Assembly: GCF_000225345.1 (NCBI RefSeq)
Contig: NC_015977.1
Location: 2,959,501 to 3,023,500, forward strand
Direction: 5' to 3'
Length of the DNA stretch: 64,000 nt
DNA from: Roseburia hominis A2-183
Lineage (GTDB): Bacteria; Bacillota; Clostridia; Lachnospirales; Lachnospiraceae
Part shown: piece after piece, positions 8,185-16,844 of the stretch
How positions within the stretch are numbered: the first letter of the stretch is position 1
How the letters are laid out: each line of letters starts with the position of its first letter
Made by a program: the position numbers and the translations under genes
The notes under the pieces: generated by a model
Databases searched by the model: none
What the model was told of the DNA's origin: nothing
Seen by the model: only the letters and a program-made list of their open reading frames with translations

Positions 8185-8525
8185 CAGCGTTTGCCCTGTC
8201 CCTTGACGGTCAGGATGCCCTCAAGGGTGGTGGCGGTAATTCCCAGCCGCTGGGCCACGGCAATATCATTTTTCATGGCCTCGGTCATGGTGTGGCCGCA
8301 GACCACCAGCACATGGGAGCGGCGGAGCAGGTCACGGCCCATGTCGATGCCGCTTTTATGCTCCTCGGGTACTGCGTCATTGAGAAACAGGGGCAGATAA
8401 AGGGGCGGGCAGATTGGGGAAAAGCCTGCCTCATAAACCGCCCGGCAGTAGCGGGCGGCCTGTTCTGCGTTTTCACTGTCGCCGCTCAACCATGCGGCGG
8501 TAATGTATGCAAGGGGACGCTTCAT
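8184..8525 (-). CDS. DUF4406 family protein
   Basis: A 113-residue protein opening MKRPLAYITAAWLSG and containing ARYCRAVYEAGFSPICPP and SHVLVVCGHTMTEAM-type stretches. This is the DUF4406 fold, related to nucleoside 2-deoxyribosyltransferases, though its activity on conjugative elements is unknown. The start at 8525 is chosen because GGAGG lies eight bases upstream. It overlaps the ardA start by a base pair or more (ATGA), so both are probably translated together. A role in nucleotide handling or phage/host conflict is possible but not shown. Confidence 0.8.
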   Translation of the reverse strand: MKRPLAYITAAWLSGDSENAEQAARYCRAVYEAGFSPICPPLYLPLFLNDAVPEEHKSGIDMGRDLLRRSHVLVVCGHTMTEAMKNDIAVAQRLGITATTLEGILTVKGQGKR

Positions 8526-8810
8526 AGTCAATACCTCCGATATTTTAATAAGAAAGTTCAACCCAATCCCCCCGCCCTTTCCCAATCATGGGAAAGGGGG
8601 CGGCTCTGGAGGATATACCCCCGCCGCTTGCCGGGGAAATAGCACAGCCGGGGCAGACCGTCAAGGGCAGGCCGCCGTAAAACGGCGGTGCGATGCACCC
8701 TTGACAGCCCGCTCCCGGCTGTACGAAAAAACAGGCGGCGACGGGGGATATATACCACCAGAGCCATGATGCGGAGGGCAGGGCCCTCGGGACAAAATGT
8801 CTCGAAGTGG
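8526..8810 (-). other. 285-base non-coding leader rich in hairpins
   Basis: No gene is supported between ParB and DUF4406. The stretch holds two nested inverted repeats: CCGCCGTAAAACGGCGG inside TCAAGGG...CCCTTGA (about 8661-8704), and a stem of CCCTTTCCC/GGGAAAGGG around 8575-8601. Read on the minus strand these precede the DUF4406 ribosome site by about 60 bases. It may be a structured 5' leader, a processing site or part of a replication/partition region. I do not recognise a known RNA family. Confidence 0.45.
8786..8808. repeat. Element palindrome, copy 6
   Basis: TCGGGACA-AAA-TGTCTCGA, a few bases beyond the ParB stop codon. Confidence 0.85.
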
Positions 8811-10262
8811 TTACTTGTCCTGCTCCATCTTTTTCGGAGCCTTCGCCAGTTCGGGCGGCTGTTTCTCTTTCCACTCGTCCAGCAAAGTCATGATCTGCTC
8901 CTTCATTTTGGCGGGAGTGGCTTCCTTGCCAAAATACTTTTCCAGTTCAGCGGTAGAAATAATCACGCCTCGATCCTCCTTTTTCTTTTCTGATAAGATG
9001 CCATCAATGACATCACCATTGAGTTTCCCGTCCTTGTCCAGCTCCCGGAGCTTTTTCGCCTGGGCCAGAGAGGGGGATGCCTGTTCTCCGTCAATGGAAA
9101 CAGCGATCAGCCGCTGGTTTTTGGGGCGGATATAGGAAATCTCCACAGCGGGCATAAAGCCCATTTTTTTATCGTCCACCTTGTCCAGCAGTTCCGGCAC
9201 AAGGGAGTTCAGCCGCAGATAACGCATGACCTTTTTATAGTTCATGTCGTGCGCCTCGCCCACGATCTCAACGGAGCGTTTTCCAATATCGCCCTCGGCC
9301 ACATTTTTCAGCCGCCCGCCCTGGTGCTTGATGTCCTCCACTTCCAGTTCCAACAGGGCGGCCAGTTCGCTGGGGAGCGTCTGATCCCTCTGCTTGTTGC
9401 TGTCCTTCATGGCCTGTACCGCCTCGTGGTCAGTCATTTCCCGGACGATAAAGGGCATTTCCTCCAGCCCGGCCAGCTCACAACCATGATGGCGGCGATG
9501 GCCTGCCACAATTTCATAACCCTTGCCATCCTTTTCCGGGCGGGCAAGACCGGGAACCATTACGCCGTTTGCCTTGATGGACGCTACCGTTTCCTGCATT
9601 TTGGCATCGTCCCGCACCTTAAACGGGTGGGGGCGGAATGTGTGGAACGGATGCATTTCGGAAAGCTTCAGATAGACCAGCTTTCCTTCCTCCACAGGAC
9701 GGGGCGGAGCGGCTGGCTCAGGCGGAGCCTGTTCCGGGGCCGGAGCCGCATTTTCGGGTGGGGCCTTTTCGGGTTCCGGGGCAGCTTTAACCTCCGCAGC
9801 CTTTTTCCCACTTCGGGACAATTTGTCTCGCTTAGTCGGCGTGGCCTCGCCGGGGGCCGCCTTATCCGCCTTGGGTGGGCGGCCCTTGCGGGGCTTCGCC
9901 GCCTCCTTGCCAGCAGGATCCGCTTTTTCCTCTTTTGGGGGACGGCCCCGACGGGCCTTTTTAGGTTCATCATCCCCAGCGGTGGGAGGTTCCTCCTGCG
10001 TTTTCTCCTTCGGCTCTTTTGCCGCCTCCTCTTTTTCTACCTCGGCCCGGGCTGTCTGCCGCTTTTCATTCATCAGCTCATTGATTTTGTCAAAGGACAC
10101 CACCACATCACCGGGCTCGGGCTGGGCAGGCCCCTCCTGCTGGGGTGTGGGAGCGGCAGTTTGTTCGGGAGCCGGAGCCTGGGGCTCGTCAACCGTAACA
10201 GGAGCGGGAGCCTCCGGGAGCTTCTCCTCACCGGGGCCTGTGTTCAATTTTTCATCTGCCAT
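8811..10262 (-). CDS. ParB/Spo0J family protein with AT-hook-like N-terminus
   Basis: The 483-residue product has a ParB nuclease-like domain in its middle (residues about 195-300, with the GHRRHHGCELAG box in place of the usual GERR motif) and a helix-turn-helix region after it. The first 190 residues are low-complexity, rich in proline, alanine and lysine, and contain two AT-hook-like cores, RRGRPPK and RKGRPPK. ParB proteins bind centromere-like sites and help keep an element in dividing cells. No ParA gene lies upstream; the composition shift begins right after this gene. Copy 7 of the element palindrome lies in its coding sequence and copy 6 abuts its stop. Confidence 0.88.
   Translation of the reverse strand: MADEKLNTGPGEEKLPEAPAPVTVDEPQAPAPEQTAAPTPQQEGPAQPEPGDVVVSFDKINELMNEKRQTARAEVEKEEAAKEPKEKTQEEPPTAGDDEPKKARRGRPPKEEKADPAGKEAAKPRKGRPPKADKAAPGEATPTKRDKLSRSGKKAAEVKAAPEPEKAPPENAAPAPEQAPPEPAAPPRPVEEGKLVYLKLSEMHPFHTFRPHPFKVRDDAKMQETVASIKANGVMVPGLARPEKDGKGYEIVAGHRRHHGCELAGLEEMPFIVREMTDHEAVQAMKDSNKQRDQTLPSELAALLELEVEDIKHQGGRLKNVAEGDIGKRSVEIVGEAHDMNYKKVMRYLRLNSLVPELLDKVDDKKMGFMPAVEISYIRPKNQRLIAVSIDGEQASPSLAQAKKLRELDKDGKLNGDVIDGILSEKKKEDRGVIISTAELEKYFGKEATPAKMKEQIMTLLDEWKEKQPPELAKAPKKMEQDK
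9810..9831. repeat. Element palindrome, copy 7
   Basis: TTCGGGACA-ATT-TGTCTCG inside the low-complexity N-terminal part of the ParB gene; it is translated (RDKLSRSG). Confidence 0.85.
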
Positions 10263-10350
10263 TCACTATCCTCCTTTTCGTGAAAGTTGCACAATTTTGC
10301 GGGTTAAATTTCTGTAATTATTTTTCCGCCTCCTTCCGGTCTATCCACGC

Positions 10351-10387
10351 AAAAAAGCCGCCCGATTTGAACGCCGGACGGCTTTTT
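10351..10387. terminator. Bidirectional hairpin terminator
   Basis: AAAAAAGCCGCCCG then CGGACGGCTTTTT: a nine-pair stem with one mismatch, A-run on one side and T-run on the other. It isolates the parB promoter region from the neighbouring genes. Confidence 0.7.
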
Positions 10388-10491
10388 GTGTAATGTGATA
10401 GATCAAATATTATTTTTTGTGGTTCGTAGGCTCCGAAAAGCCTTGTATTTACAGCGTTCCTAATAGGAAACAATCATATCCTATTATACAG

Positions 10492-10529
10492 CAAAAGCGT
10501 ATTGCCGGTCGCATAAACCGCAATACGCT
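10492..10529 (-). terminator. Terminator of the aldo/keto reductase gene
   Basis: On the minus strand AGCGTATTGC pairs with GCAATACGCT and is followed by TTTTGC. It lies 24 bases beyond the aldo/keto reductase stop. Confidence 0.75.
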
Positions 10530-10552
10530 ATTGCCTTTATGAAGCTATTTTG

Positions 10553-11392
10553 TTACACAATACTCATAAACCATTCCACTGTTTCCGGTGAATAATGGGA
10601 AAAGAACAAACTCTTTCCGGTATCAAGTGTTTCAATCTGCTTCATTTCCTCATCTGTCAGCACAAAATCAAATACATTGAAATTCTCCTGCATTCTTTCT
10701 TCGTGCGTTGATTTTGGAATCACAACGACTCCATTCTGAAGCAGGAAGCGAAGTGCCACCTGAGCTACACTCTTTCCATATTTTGCTCCGATTTCTTTCA
10801 GTGCCGGAGTATTGAAGAAATCATTCTTTCCTTCTGCAAATGGTCCCCAGCTCATGATCTGTGTATGATATTTTGCAAGATATTCTCGAGCCACTTTCTG
10901 CTGCTGGAATACATGTGTTTCCACCTGATTTACCGCTGGAACAACTTCTGCGAAATGTGCAATGTCGATATAACGGTCCGGATAGAAGTTTGAAACACCG
11001 ATTGCACGTGCCTTGCCTGCTTTATAGGCTTCCTCCATTGCACGGTATGTTCCGTAATAATCACCAAATGGCTGATGAATCAAAAGCAGATCCACATAGT
11101 CTGTTTTCAGTTTCTTCAAGGATTCCTCAATCGAAGCCTTTGCCTTTTCATATCCTGCATTGCTGATCCAGATCTTTGTGGTAATGAAAAGTTCCTCTCT
11201 TGGCAGGCTGCATTTTACAATTGCCTGACCTACGCCTTCTTCATTACCATATGCCTGAGCAGTGTCAATGCTGCGGTATCCGTTTTTAATTGCAGCAAGT
11301 ACGCAGCGCTCTGTTTCTTCCGGCGGAGTCTGATAAACTCCATAGCCAAGTTGCGGCATTTTTACACCATTATTTAATGTAACATAATCCAT
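10553..11392 (-). CDS. Aldo/keto reductase
   Basis: The 279-residue product is an NADPH-dependent aldo/keto reductase of the 2,5-diketogluconate reductase-like group. The catalytic tetrad is visible as Asp43 and Tyr48 (SIDTAQAYGNE), Lys73 (TTKIW) and His106 (LLLIHQPFG), and the cofactor region IPKSTHEERMQEN is near the end. Length is normal for the family. It is divergent from a LysR-type regulator that starts 148 bases away, a common arrangement in which the regulator controls the enzyme gene. The natural substrate cannot be read from the sequence; small aldehydes or ketones are likely. Confidence 0.92.
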   Translation of the reverse strand: MDYVTLNNGVKMPQLGYGVYQTPPEETERCVLAAIKNGYRSIDTAQAYGNEEGVGQAIVKCSLPREELFITTKIWISNAGYEKAKASIEESLKKLKTDYVDLLLIHQPFGDYYGTYRAMEEAYKAGKARAIGVSNFYPDRYIDIAHFAEVVPAVNQVETHVFQQQKVAREYLAKYHTQIMSWGPFAEGKNDFFNTPALKEIGAKYGKSVAQVALRFLLQNGVVVIPKSTHEERMQENFNVFDFVLTDEEMKQIETLDTGKSLFFSHYSPETVEWFMSIV

Positions 11393-11506
11393 TGTTTCGT
11401 CCTCCTTTTGTATTCATTTTATGAAATATGATATTTCTTGTTTTCTGTTTACGTTCAAATTATATTCTGTTAGAATGAATATATACAATATCAATTTCGA
11501 AATCTA

Positions 11507-11525
11507 CTATTCATATTATGAATAG
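11507..11525. promoter_or_regulatory. Palindromic operator in the LysR/reductase intergenic region
   Basis: CTATTCATATTATGAATAG is a perfect inverted repeat of nine pairs around one central base. It overlaps the start of the LysR ribosome site, which fits autorepression by the LysR protein. A second AT-rich dyad near 11467-11482 may be the activation site. Confidence 0.55.
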
Positions 11526-11539
11526 AAAGGAGTATCAAA

Positions 11540-12394
11540 ATGTTAGACTTATCAGACCTTTACCAGTTTGTAACCTACGCAGACTGTGGTACCTTATCTG
11601 CTGCGGCAGATAAACTTCATATTTCTCAGCCCACTCTTACCAGAACCATGCATGATGTGGAAGATGCTTTTGGGGTTCCACTCTTTCATCGTGGTAAAAA
11701 CCGTATCGAATTAACCGATACCGGTGAAGTAGCGGTAGAACAGGCAAGGTCTCTGCTTTCTGAAGCAGAAAAAGCGGTTGAGACCGTACAGACATTTGAA
11801 CGCAATCAGCATACGATTACCATTCATTCCTGTGCTCCCGTACCTCTATGGTCATTATTGCCTGAATTGTCACGCAGATTCCCTGATAATATTATTTCCT
11901 CAAAACTGACAAATATGGATGAAATCCTTCAAAATGTCAGTTCCGGCAATGCTGATATCGGTATTCTTCCACAGTCCTGTTCAGATAAAAATCTTCTCTG
12001 CATCCCTTATCTTAAGGAACAGCTCTATGTCTGCATCCCGAAAGAACACAAACTGGCAGAACATTCACAGCTGAGCCTTCCACAGCTTAACGGTTTTAAC
12101 TGCCTTCTTCGTGATGAAATCGGTTTCTGGACAAATCTGGTAAAGAGCAAAATGCCAGCATCCCGCTTTCTGATACAGACAGATGAATTTGAGTTTGAAG
12201 AATTGGTCAGGACTTCCACATTATTATGTTTTTCCAGCAGTAAAGCACCCGGCTCAGAGCAGACTCTGAAAGGGCGGAAACGGATTCCCTTAACTGATCC
12301 TGAAGTAAATGTTACCTATCACCTGATTAGTTCCGCTAAGAGTACTATTTTACAATCTATTTCGCCCACTTTTGAATTTCGTTATCAGAAGTAA
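11540..12394 (+). CDS. LysR family transcriptional regulator
   Basis: This 284-residue protein begins with the LysR winged helix-turn-helix (LYQFVTYADCGTLSAAADKL, then ISQPTLTRTMHDVEDAFGV, residues 5-50), and the rest resembles the periplasmic-binding-like effector domain. AAAGGAG precedes the ATG by nine bases. It is divergent from the aldo/keto reductase, which it probably controls. The last 38 bases overlap the convergent FUSC-type gene on the other strand, so the two transcripts would be antisense at their 3' ends. The inducer is unknown. Confidence 0.9.
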   Translation: MLDLSDLYQFVTYADCGTLSAAADKLHISQPTLTRTMHDVEDAFGVPLFHRGKNRIELTDTGEVAVEQARSLLSEAEKAVETVQTFERNQHTITIHSCAPVPLWSLLPELSRRFPDNIISSKLTNMDEILQNVSSGNADIGILPQSCSDKNLLCIPYLKEQLYVCIPKEHKLAEHSQLSLPQLNGFNCLLRDEIGFWTNLVKSKMPASRFLIQTDEFEFEELVRTSTLLCFSSSKAPGSEQTLKGRKRIPLTDPEVNVTYHLISSAKSTILQSISPTFEFRYQK

Positions 12395-13472
12395 TCTGTT
12401 TTTCTTCATTAAAGCGTACATTGAGTCCCGCATGAACCGTTTTTTTAGACATAAACCAATAAAATATAACACAAAATGCTAAAGCAAACACAACACCAAA
12501 AACATTTTGAATCACTCTAAGACTAACCGCTTCTTGTAGTCCATAAGTCTCTGTAGCAATGGCTAAAGCACCAAATGTGTTAAATACTGCCTGCCAGCCA
12601 TATTGTGCTGAAAATCCTACACCGATTCCACCAAGAATTCCTATATATGCATAGATTGACGAAGGAAGCAGAAAATATAATACTGTAAAACATATAACAC
12701 CTGCAATATTTCCGACAATCCTTTTACGGACTCTGTAGTGCATATCTTCCATAAACGGCAAAATCGCTGACATGGCCGCAATACCAGCCCACATTGCACG
12801 TGGCATATTACAAAGTTCTGCAATGCAAAGGACAATCGGTACGCATAAAATCTGACATATCTGCCATTTTGTTCTGGAAGAAGTGATATCAAATTCTTGT
12901 ATCAGATCTTTCAGATTTCTTTTATAAGTTCTGTTTTTATGATTTCGATAAAATACGAAGCAGGTAAGTGCTGCACCTAAAGCCATTCCGACTAATCGCA
13001 TTTGATAGCTTTTTCCCGTAACATCATAACCATATAGCAGCAGATACCCAAGAACCAATGTAGATTGATTAAACATGAATGGATTATGGCATCCGAACAG
13101 AATCAACACAGCCAGTGCCGCAATATTTAACAGCATTCCCAATACCGGTGAAAACTGATTTGCTAAATGCGGACATACAGTCATAATTACAAAGAACAAA
13201 GCCAAAAGCATCGTAGATTGTCCGGTGTGGATCCCCAGATCCGCATTTCTAAACACCATGAGACATAATAAGACTACTACACCTACAATGCTGTTCTCAT
13301 TTCCAAATAGGATACTGAAAATACTAACAAAGAAAAAACAAAATGCCATTGTAGCAGCTATCTTCACCAGATATACCCACATATGATATAATTTTTCTTT
13401 TAGTGTTTCACTCTTTTTCAACAGGTTTTTAGAACCTGCCTGATTTAACTGCAACTCCTGATAAAATGTCAT
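12357..13472 (-). CDS. FUSC/aromatic acid exporter-like membrane protein
   Basis: This 371-residue protein has two blocks of about five or six transmembrane segments (residues 40-170 and 200-345) with a short cytosolic linker between them. That duplicated layout is the FUSC/ArAE family, which includes aromatic acid and drug exporters. The second block carries the family-like GIAAMSAILPFMEDMHYRVR stretch. It lies 31 bases after the histidine kinase gene, so it is likely the last gene of the PLD-RR-HK operon. The substrate is not known; envelope stress or lipid-active compounds are plausible. Confidence 0.75.
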   Translation of the reverse strand: MTFYQELQLNQAGSKNLLKKSETLKEKLYHMWVYLVKIAATMAFCFFFVSIFSILFGNENSIVGVVVLLCLMVFRNADLGIHTGQSTMLLALFFVIMTVCPHLANQFSPVLGMLLNIAALAVLILFGCHNPFMFNQSTLVLGYLLLYGYDVTGKSYQMRLVGMALGAALTCFVFYRNHKNRTYKRNLKDLIQEFDITSSRTKWQICQILCVPIVLCIAELCNMPRAMWAGIAAMSAILPFMEDMHYRVRKRIVGNIAGVICFTVLYFLLPSSIYAYIGILGGIGVGFSAQYGWQAVFNTFGALAIATETYGLQEAVSLRVIQNVFGVVFALAFCVIFYWFMSKKTVHAGLNVRFNEEKQITSDNEIQKWAK

Positions 13473-13503
13473 GTAATTCCTCCTCTATCTGTTTTTCTTA
13501 AAC

Positions 13504-14547
13504 TTATATGGTCTCATCTTTCTGTATTGGAAGCTCTACAACAAATTTGCATCCACCATATTCACGGTTTTCTGCTTTGATTGTTCCTCCGGCACTATCT
13601 ACAATCCGTTTTACAAGTGCAAGACCTAGGCCATTTCCTTCTGCTTTATGAGATCCATCTACCTGATAGAACTTGTCAAATATTCTGGATTTTACATCAT
13701 CCTCTATTCCTGGTCCTTCATCTTCCAGAATGAACTTAACAGAATCCTGTTCTTGTTTCAGAAACATCGTAATTGTCCCCTTTGAAGGACTGAACTTAAT
13801 CGCATTATCCAAAAGATTTATCCAGATATGCATAAAAAGTCCTTCATTCCCAGTATATTTAACTTCCTCCAATTCTACCTGAAAACCAATTTCTTTTTCT
13901 GTCCATTTTGTTTCCAATGAAAGAAATGCCTGGCGGATCTGTTCATCCAGACGATATTCTGTTTTTTTCATTGGTATATTCTGATTCTCTAACTTGGATA
14001 ACAGCAAAATATTACCAACCAATCCGGAAAGTCTTTGGGTGTTAAATAAGATTTTTTCTACATATTCCTCTTGATCCGGAGACAGTTCTTCTCCCTGAAG
14101 CAGCATTGTATATCCTTCAATGGCATTAATCGGGGTCTTAAACTCATGAGAAACATCAGATACAAAATCCATCTGCAGCACCTCTGTTGCACGAAGTTCT
14201 TTTGTCATAACGTTAAAACTTTGATAAGATTCTCCAACTTCTGCTATACGGCTGTTCGTTTCCAAATGCTGTTCAAAATCTCCCTGAGAAACTTCCTTCA
14301 TTGCTTTACTAAGTCTGGTAATTGGTTCCAGTAACTTTGCATTGATAAAGGAAGTGATCAGCCCTGCAATCAATGTATTGAAAATCAAAAGCCAGCCAAG
14401 CACAGGTATGCTACCAGGCAGATTAAAAAAATGATTCAAAAAAGCAAATAATAACGCAGATATGACTGTTGAAAATACGAGTGCCAGCCAGATTGCACCA
14501 GTCAGACAGGATCGGATCCGCAATCCTTTTTCTTTCTTTTGTTCCAT
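13504..14547 (-). CDS. Sensor histidine kinase
   Basis: The 347-residue kinase has two transmembrane segments at about residues 15-38 and 45-67 with almost no extracellular loop, then a HAMP linker, a dimerisation box with the phosphorylated His134 (VSHEFKTPI) and a catalytic domain with N box (NLLDNAIKFSP), DEGPGIE and GLGLALVKRIV. The tiny outer loop suggests it senses events within the membrane, as in intramembrane-sensing kinases that respond to cell-envelope stress. Its start overlaps the response regulator stop (TAATG). The neighbouring PLD and FUSC-type genes fit an envelope-response role. Confidence 0.93.
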   Translation of the reverse strand: MEQKKEKGLRIRSCLTGAIWLALVFSTVISALLFAFLNHFFNLPGSIPVLGWLLIFNTLIAGLITSFINAKLLEPITRLSKAMKEVSQGDFEQHLETNSRIAEVGESYQSFNVMTKELRATEVLQMDFVSDVSHEFKTPINAIEGYTMLLQGEELSPDQEEYVEKILFNTQRLSGLVGNILLLSKLENQNIPMKKTEYRLDEQIRQAFLSLETKWTEKEIGFQVELEEVKYTGNEGLFMHIWINLLDNAIKFSPSKGTITMFLKQEQDSVKFILEDEGPGIEDDVKSRIFDKFYQVDGSHKAEGNGLGLALVKRIVDSAGGTIKAENREYGGCKFVVELPIQKDETI

Positions 14548-15218
14548 TATTTTTTCACCACCTTGTATCCAATTCCACGCATTGTTACGATTTCAAAATC
14601 AGGGTTATCTTTAAAACGCTCTCTGATTCTTCCTATATGTACCTCTATCGTATGTGGGTCTGCCTCCGTCTCGTATCCCCATACTTCATCCATCAACTGT
14701 TGTTTTGTAAATGTTCTGCCTGGCGAAGCTGCAAGCTTATATAAAAGCAGGAATTCTTTTTTAGGCAAAACAAGACTTTCCTTATCAGTTGTAACCGTCA
14801 TTGCATCATAATCAAACTCTGTTGAACCGATCACAATTTTGTGTTCATTCAGTATCTGTGCACGGCGAAGCAGTGCTCCAACTCTTAAAACCATTTCATT
14901 CACATTTACCGGTTTTACCATATAATCGTCACTTCCCGAAAGAAATCCCTGGCGCATATCATCAAAGGAACCTTTCGCAGTGATCATAAGTACCGGTATC
15001 TGATATCCTGCTGAACGGAGTTCCGACACCAGTTCATAACCATCCATAACCGGCATCATAATATCGGAAATGATCAGATCAATATACTCTTTATCCAATA
15101 TTTCTAATGCCAGTGCTCCATCCGATGCACTTTTGACCTGATATCCATTCTTCTCAAGCACTTTTTGGAATAGCTGGCTTAATTCTTTATCATCTTCTAC
15201 AATCAATATTTGAAACAC
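14547..15218 (-). CDS. OmpR family response regulator
   Basis: The 223-residue regulator has a receiver domain with the phosphorylated Asp52 (LIISDIMMP) and a C-terminal winged-helix domain ending GIGYKV. I place the start at GTG 15216-15218 because AAGGAGG is nine bases upstream; a longer frame to 15257 would overlap the PLD gene. It pairs with the histidine kinase immediately downstream. Direct repeats TTGAG-N6-TTGAG upstream of its own operon and of the citrate synthase operon have the 11-base spacing typical of OmpR/PhoB-type dimers, so these are likely its binding sites. Confidence 0.93.
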   Translation of the reverse strand: MFQILIVEDDKELSQLFQKVLEKNGYQVKSASDGALALEILDKEYIDLIISDIMMPVMDGYELVSELRSAGYQIPVLMITAKGSFDDMRQGFLSGSDDYMVKPVNVNEMVLRVGALLRRAQILNEHKIVIGSTEFDYDAMTVTTDKESLVLPKKEFLLLYKLAASPGRTFTKQQLMDEVWGYETEADPHTIEVHIGRIRERFKDNPDFEIVTMRGIGYKVVKK

Positions 15219-15235
15219 GTTTTCCTTCCTCCTTA

Positions 15236-16669
15236 TTAAAACAGATACCTTGCCCATCCAAGCAGATGCTGTACCAAAAATATTTTTCTCTGACGTTTCT
15301 TTGTTAATTCGATTGGCTCTACATGATATGGATCACGATAGGTTCCATCTTCCAATACCTGGCGGGACACTCTTTCATATTCCATCATGCCCTCTTCCAA
15401 CTGTTTATTAATATCTTTACTGCGAATTACAAGCATCAGTTCCGTATCCAGATATGCACTTCTCATGTCCATATTAAAGGAACCGATTACAGACAGATCA
15501 TCGTCAATCAGAATACTTTTTCCGTGGTATGAATAACCGCCTTCATATTCCCAGATATTAATTCCTGTACTTAAGATTCTATTTCTGTTTTTCGCATAAT
15601 CGGCAGCCCCAAATGGATTCCCATTATTTGCAACTGAATTTGTCATGATAGAAAAATCTGAATCGTTCTCTGCAATCTCCTCCCATGTATTATACATCAT
15701 ATCATTACAGATAATATATGGCGTGTGGATCTTCACACGATTTTTTGCATTTTTCATCAATTCTCCCAACTGATACCACACTACTGGTTCTTTGGAACCT
15801 GTGTGAATAGGATTTGACACTAATGCAATCTTTTCTGTCTCAAAAGTTTCGTCCGTGTAATCGGTATCGCAGATTCTTTCCTTATTCTCTTCAAAATATT
15901 TCTGATAGCCGTTCTGCAGCTCTAAAACTGCGTTCTTTACAGATTTTCTATTTGCCAGTTTTTTATTGTCATGAAAATAACCACTGTCTTCTTGTTCCCA
16001 TATCGTTTCAAAATACTCTAACAACTGGTTAACTGAATTTTCTTTCTCAGGTTCATCGCAAACTACTAACACGTCTCTGTCATAGTTCTTATGTCCCGGA
16101 AAATCACCCAGGAAATAATTGTATGTATTTCTTCCCCCAAGAATATATCTCTTTCCATCTGCAATCAAATATTTATCATGCATTCTACCCATCATCTTCC
16201 ATGGTTTCAACGGATTGGCCTTATTATATAGTTTAATTTCAACATTCTCATGGGAAGATAATCCATAGAAATACGGATTTCCTTCCATATCAATCCAGCT
16301 CTCCATTCCATCTACTAACAGACGAATATGTACACCTCTGTCTGCCGCATCATGCAGTGCTCCTAAAATCAATTTTCCACTTTCATCGGATTGAAATGCA
16401 AAAGTAGAAAGAATAATTTCCTTTTTTGCATTCTTGATCAAACGCACTCTTTGTAAAAGCGCTTCTGGATTCTTTTCTATGATTACTGCCCGTTCTGTAT
16501 TTTCACTGCATTCGTTCCATGACCCATTTTTTGTTTCTTTTTTGGTTGTATTGGACACTTCCGGCTGCTTTTTATATGCAACGCAGATTCCGAGCAATTC
16601 ATAAAAAGCCATACATAAAAAAATTGCCAGTATAACAAGAAGGATTTTACATATTTTATACTTTTTCAT
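15236..16669 (-). CDS. Membrane-anchored phospholipase D-like protein
   Basis: The 477-residue product has one N-terminal transmembrane anchor (residues 7-30) and two HxKx4D catalytic motifs: MHDKYLIADGKRYILGG near residue 170 and YHGKSILIDDDLSVIGS near 390. This layout resembles cardiolipin synthases and related phosphatidyltransferases, but the two-helix N-terminus of classical Cls is missing. It probably acts on phospholipids at the outer face of the membrane. It leads an operon with the response regulator, kinase and FUSC-type gene, and its promoter shares the TTGAG repeat box with citrate synthase. Confidence 0.85.
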   Translation of the reverse strand: MKKYKICKILLVILAIFLCMAFYELLGICVAYKKQPEVSNTTKKETKNGSWNECSENTERAVIIEKNPEALLQRVRLIKNAKKEIILSTFAFQSDESGKLILGALHDAADRGVHIRLLVDGMESWIDMEGNPYFYGLSSHENVEIKLYNKANPLKPWKMMGRMHDKYLIADGKRYILGGRNTYNYFLGDFPGHKNYDRDVLVVCDEPEKENSVNQLLEYFETIWEQEDSGYFHDNKKLANRKSVKNAVLELQNGYQKYFEENKERICDTDYTDETFETEKIALVSNPIHTGSKEPVVWYQLGELMKNAKNRVKIHTPYIICNDMMYNTWEEIAENDSDFSIMTNSVANNGNPFGAADYAKNRNRILSTGINIWEYEGGYSYHGKSILIDDDLSVIGSFNMDMRSAYLDTELMLVIRSKDINKQLEEGMMEYERVSRQVLEDGTYRDPYHVEPIELTKKRQRKIFLVQHLLGWARYLF

Positions 16670-16703
16670 TGTACATCACCTGATTCCTTTTTATTTCATA
16701 CTG

Positions 16704-16740
16704 ATACAATACAAAGTCAATCTCAATTTAACCTCAACAA
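16704..16740 (-). promoter_or_regulatory. Direct-repeat promoter of the PLD-RR-HK operon
   Basis: On the minus strand TTGTTGAGGTTAAATTGAG is followed by eight bases and TGTATTGTAT. The TTGAG half-sites are 11 bases apart. The same 19-base box, the same eight-base gap and the same TGTATTGTAT occur before citrate synthase (18729-18765). The AT-rich decamer probably serves as the -10 element, with the regulator replacing a good -35 box. Confidence 0.7.
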
Positions 16741-16758
16741 AATTTATTTTTCATAAAA

Positions 16759-16797
16759 AAATATGACAGGCTTCTTTTTAAAGAAACAGTCATATTT
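16759..16797 (-). terminator. Terminator after the MarR-like gene
   Basis: On the minus strand ATATGAC...GTCATAT closes a longer imperfect stem with TTTCTTTaaAAAGAAG inside, followed by TTTTTTTAT. It ends the citrate synthase-MarR transcript. Confidence 0.7.
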
Positions 16798-16844
16798 TTA
16801 TTCTAATATATGAAGGAGCTTTTCTTACTCCGTTGTATTAATCA

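Larger units (their letters stand above)
10263..10552. other. Probable edge of the conjugative element
   Basis: No gene is visible here. GC-rich element DNA ends just upstream of parB and AT-richer DNA begins. The stretch holds two terminator-like hairpins and a perfect inverted repeat TAATAGGA-N10-TCCTATTA at 10461-10486. I see no integrase, no parA and no direct repeat that would prove an attachment site. It could be a true element end or a deletion junction. Confidence 0.4.

Noticed and set aside
8545..8874. A 109-residue cysteine-rich minus-strand frame overlapping the end of parB
   Set aside because: It starts inside parB in another frame, crosses the structured non-coding stretch and has no ribosome site.
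1979..9831. The GGGACA palindromes as LexA or canonical parS sites
   Set aside because: The sequence matches neither the Gram-positive LexA box (GAACNNNNGTTC/CGAAC) nor parS (TGTTTCACGTGAAACA).
9249..10283. A 344-residue plus-strand frame opposite parB
   Set aside because: It is a product of the GC-rich, biased codons of parB on the other strand.
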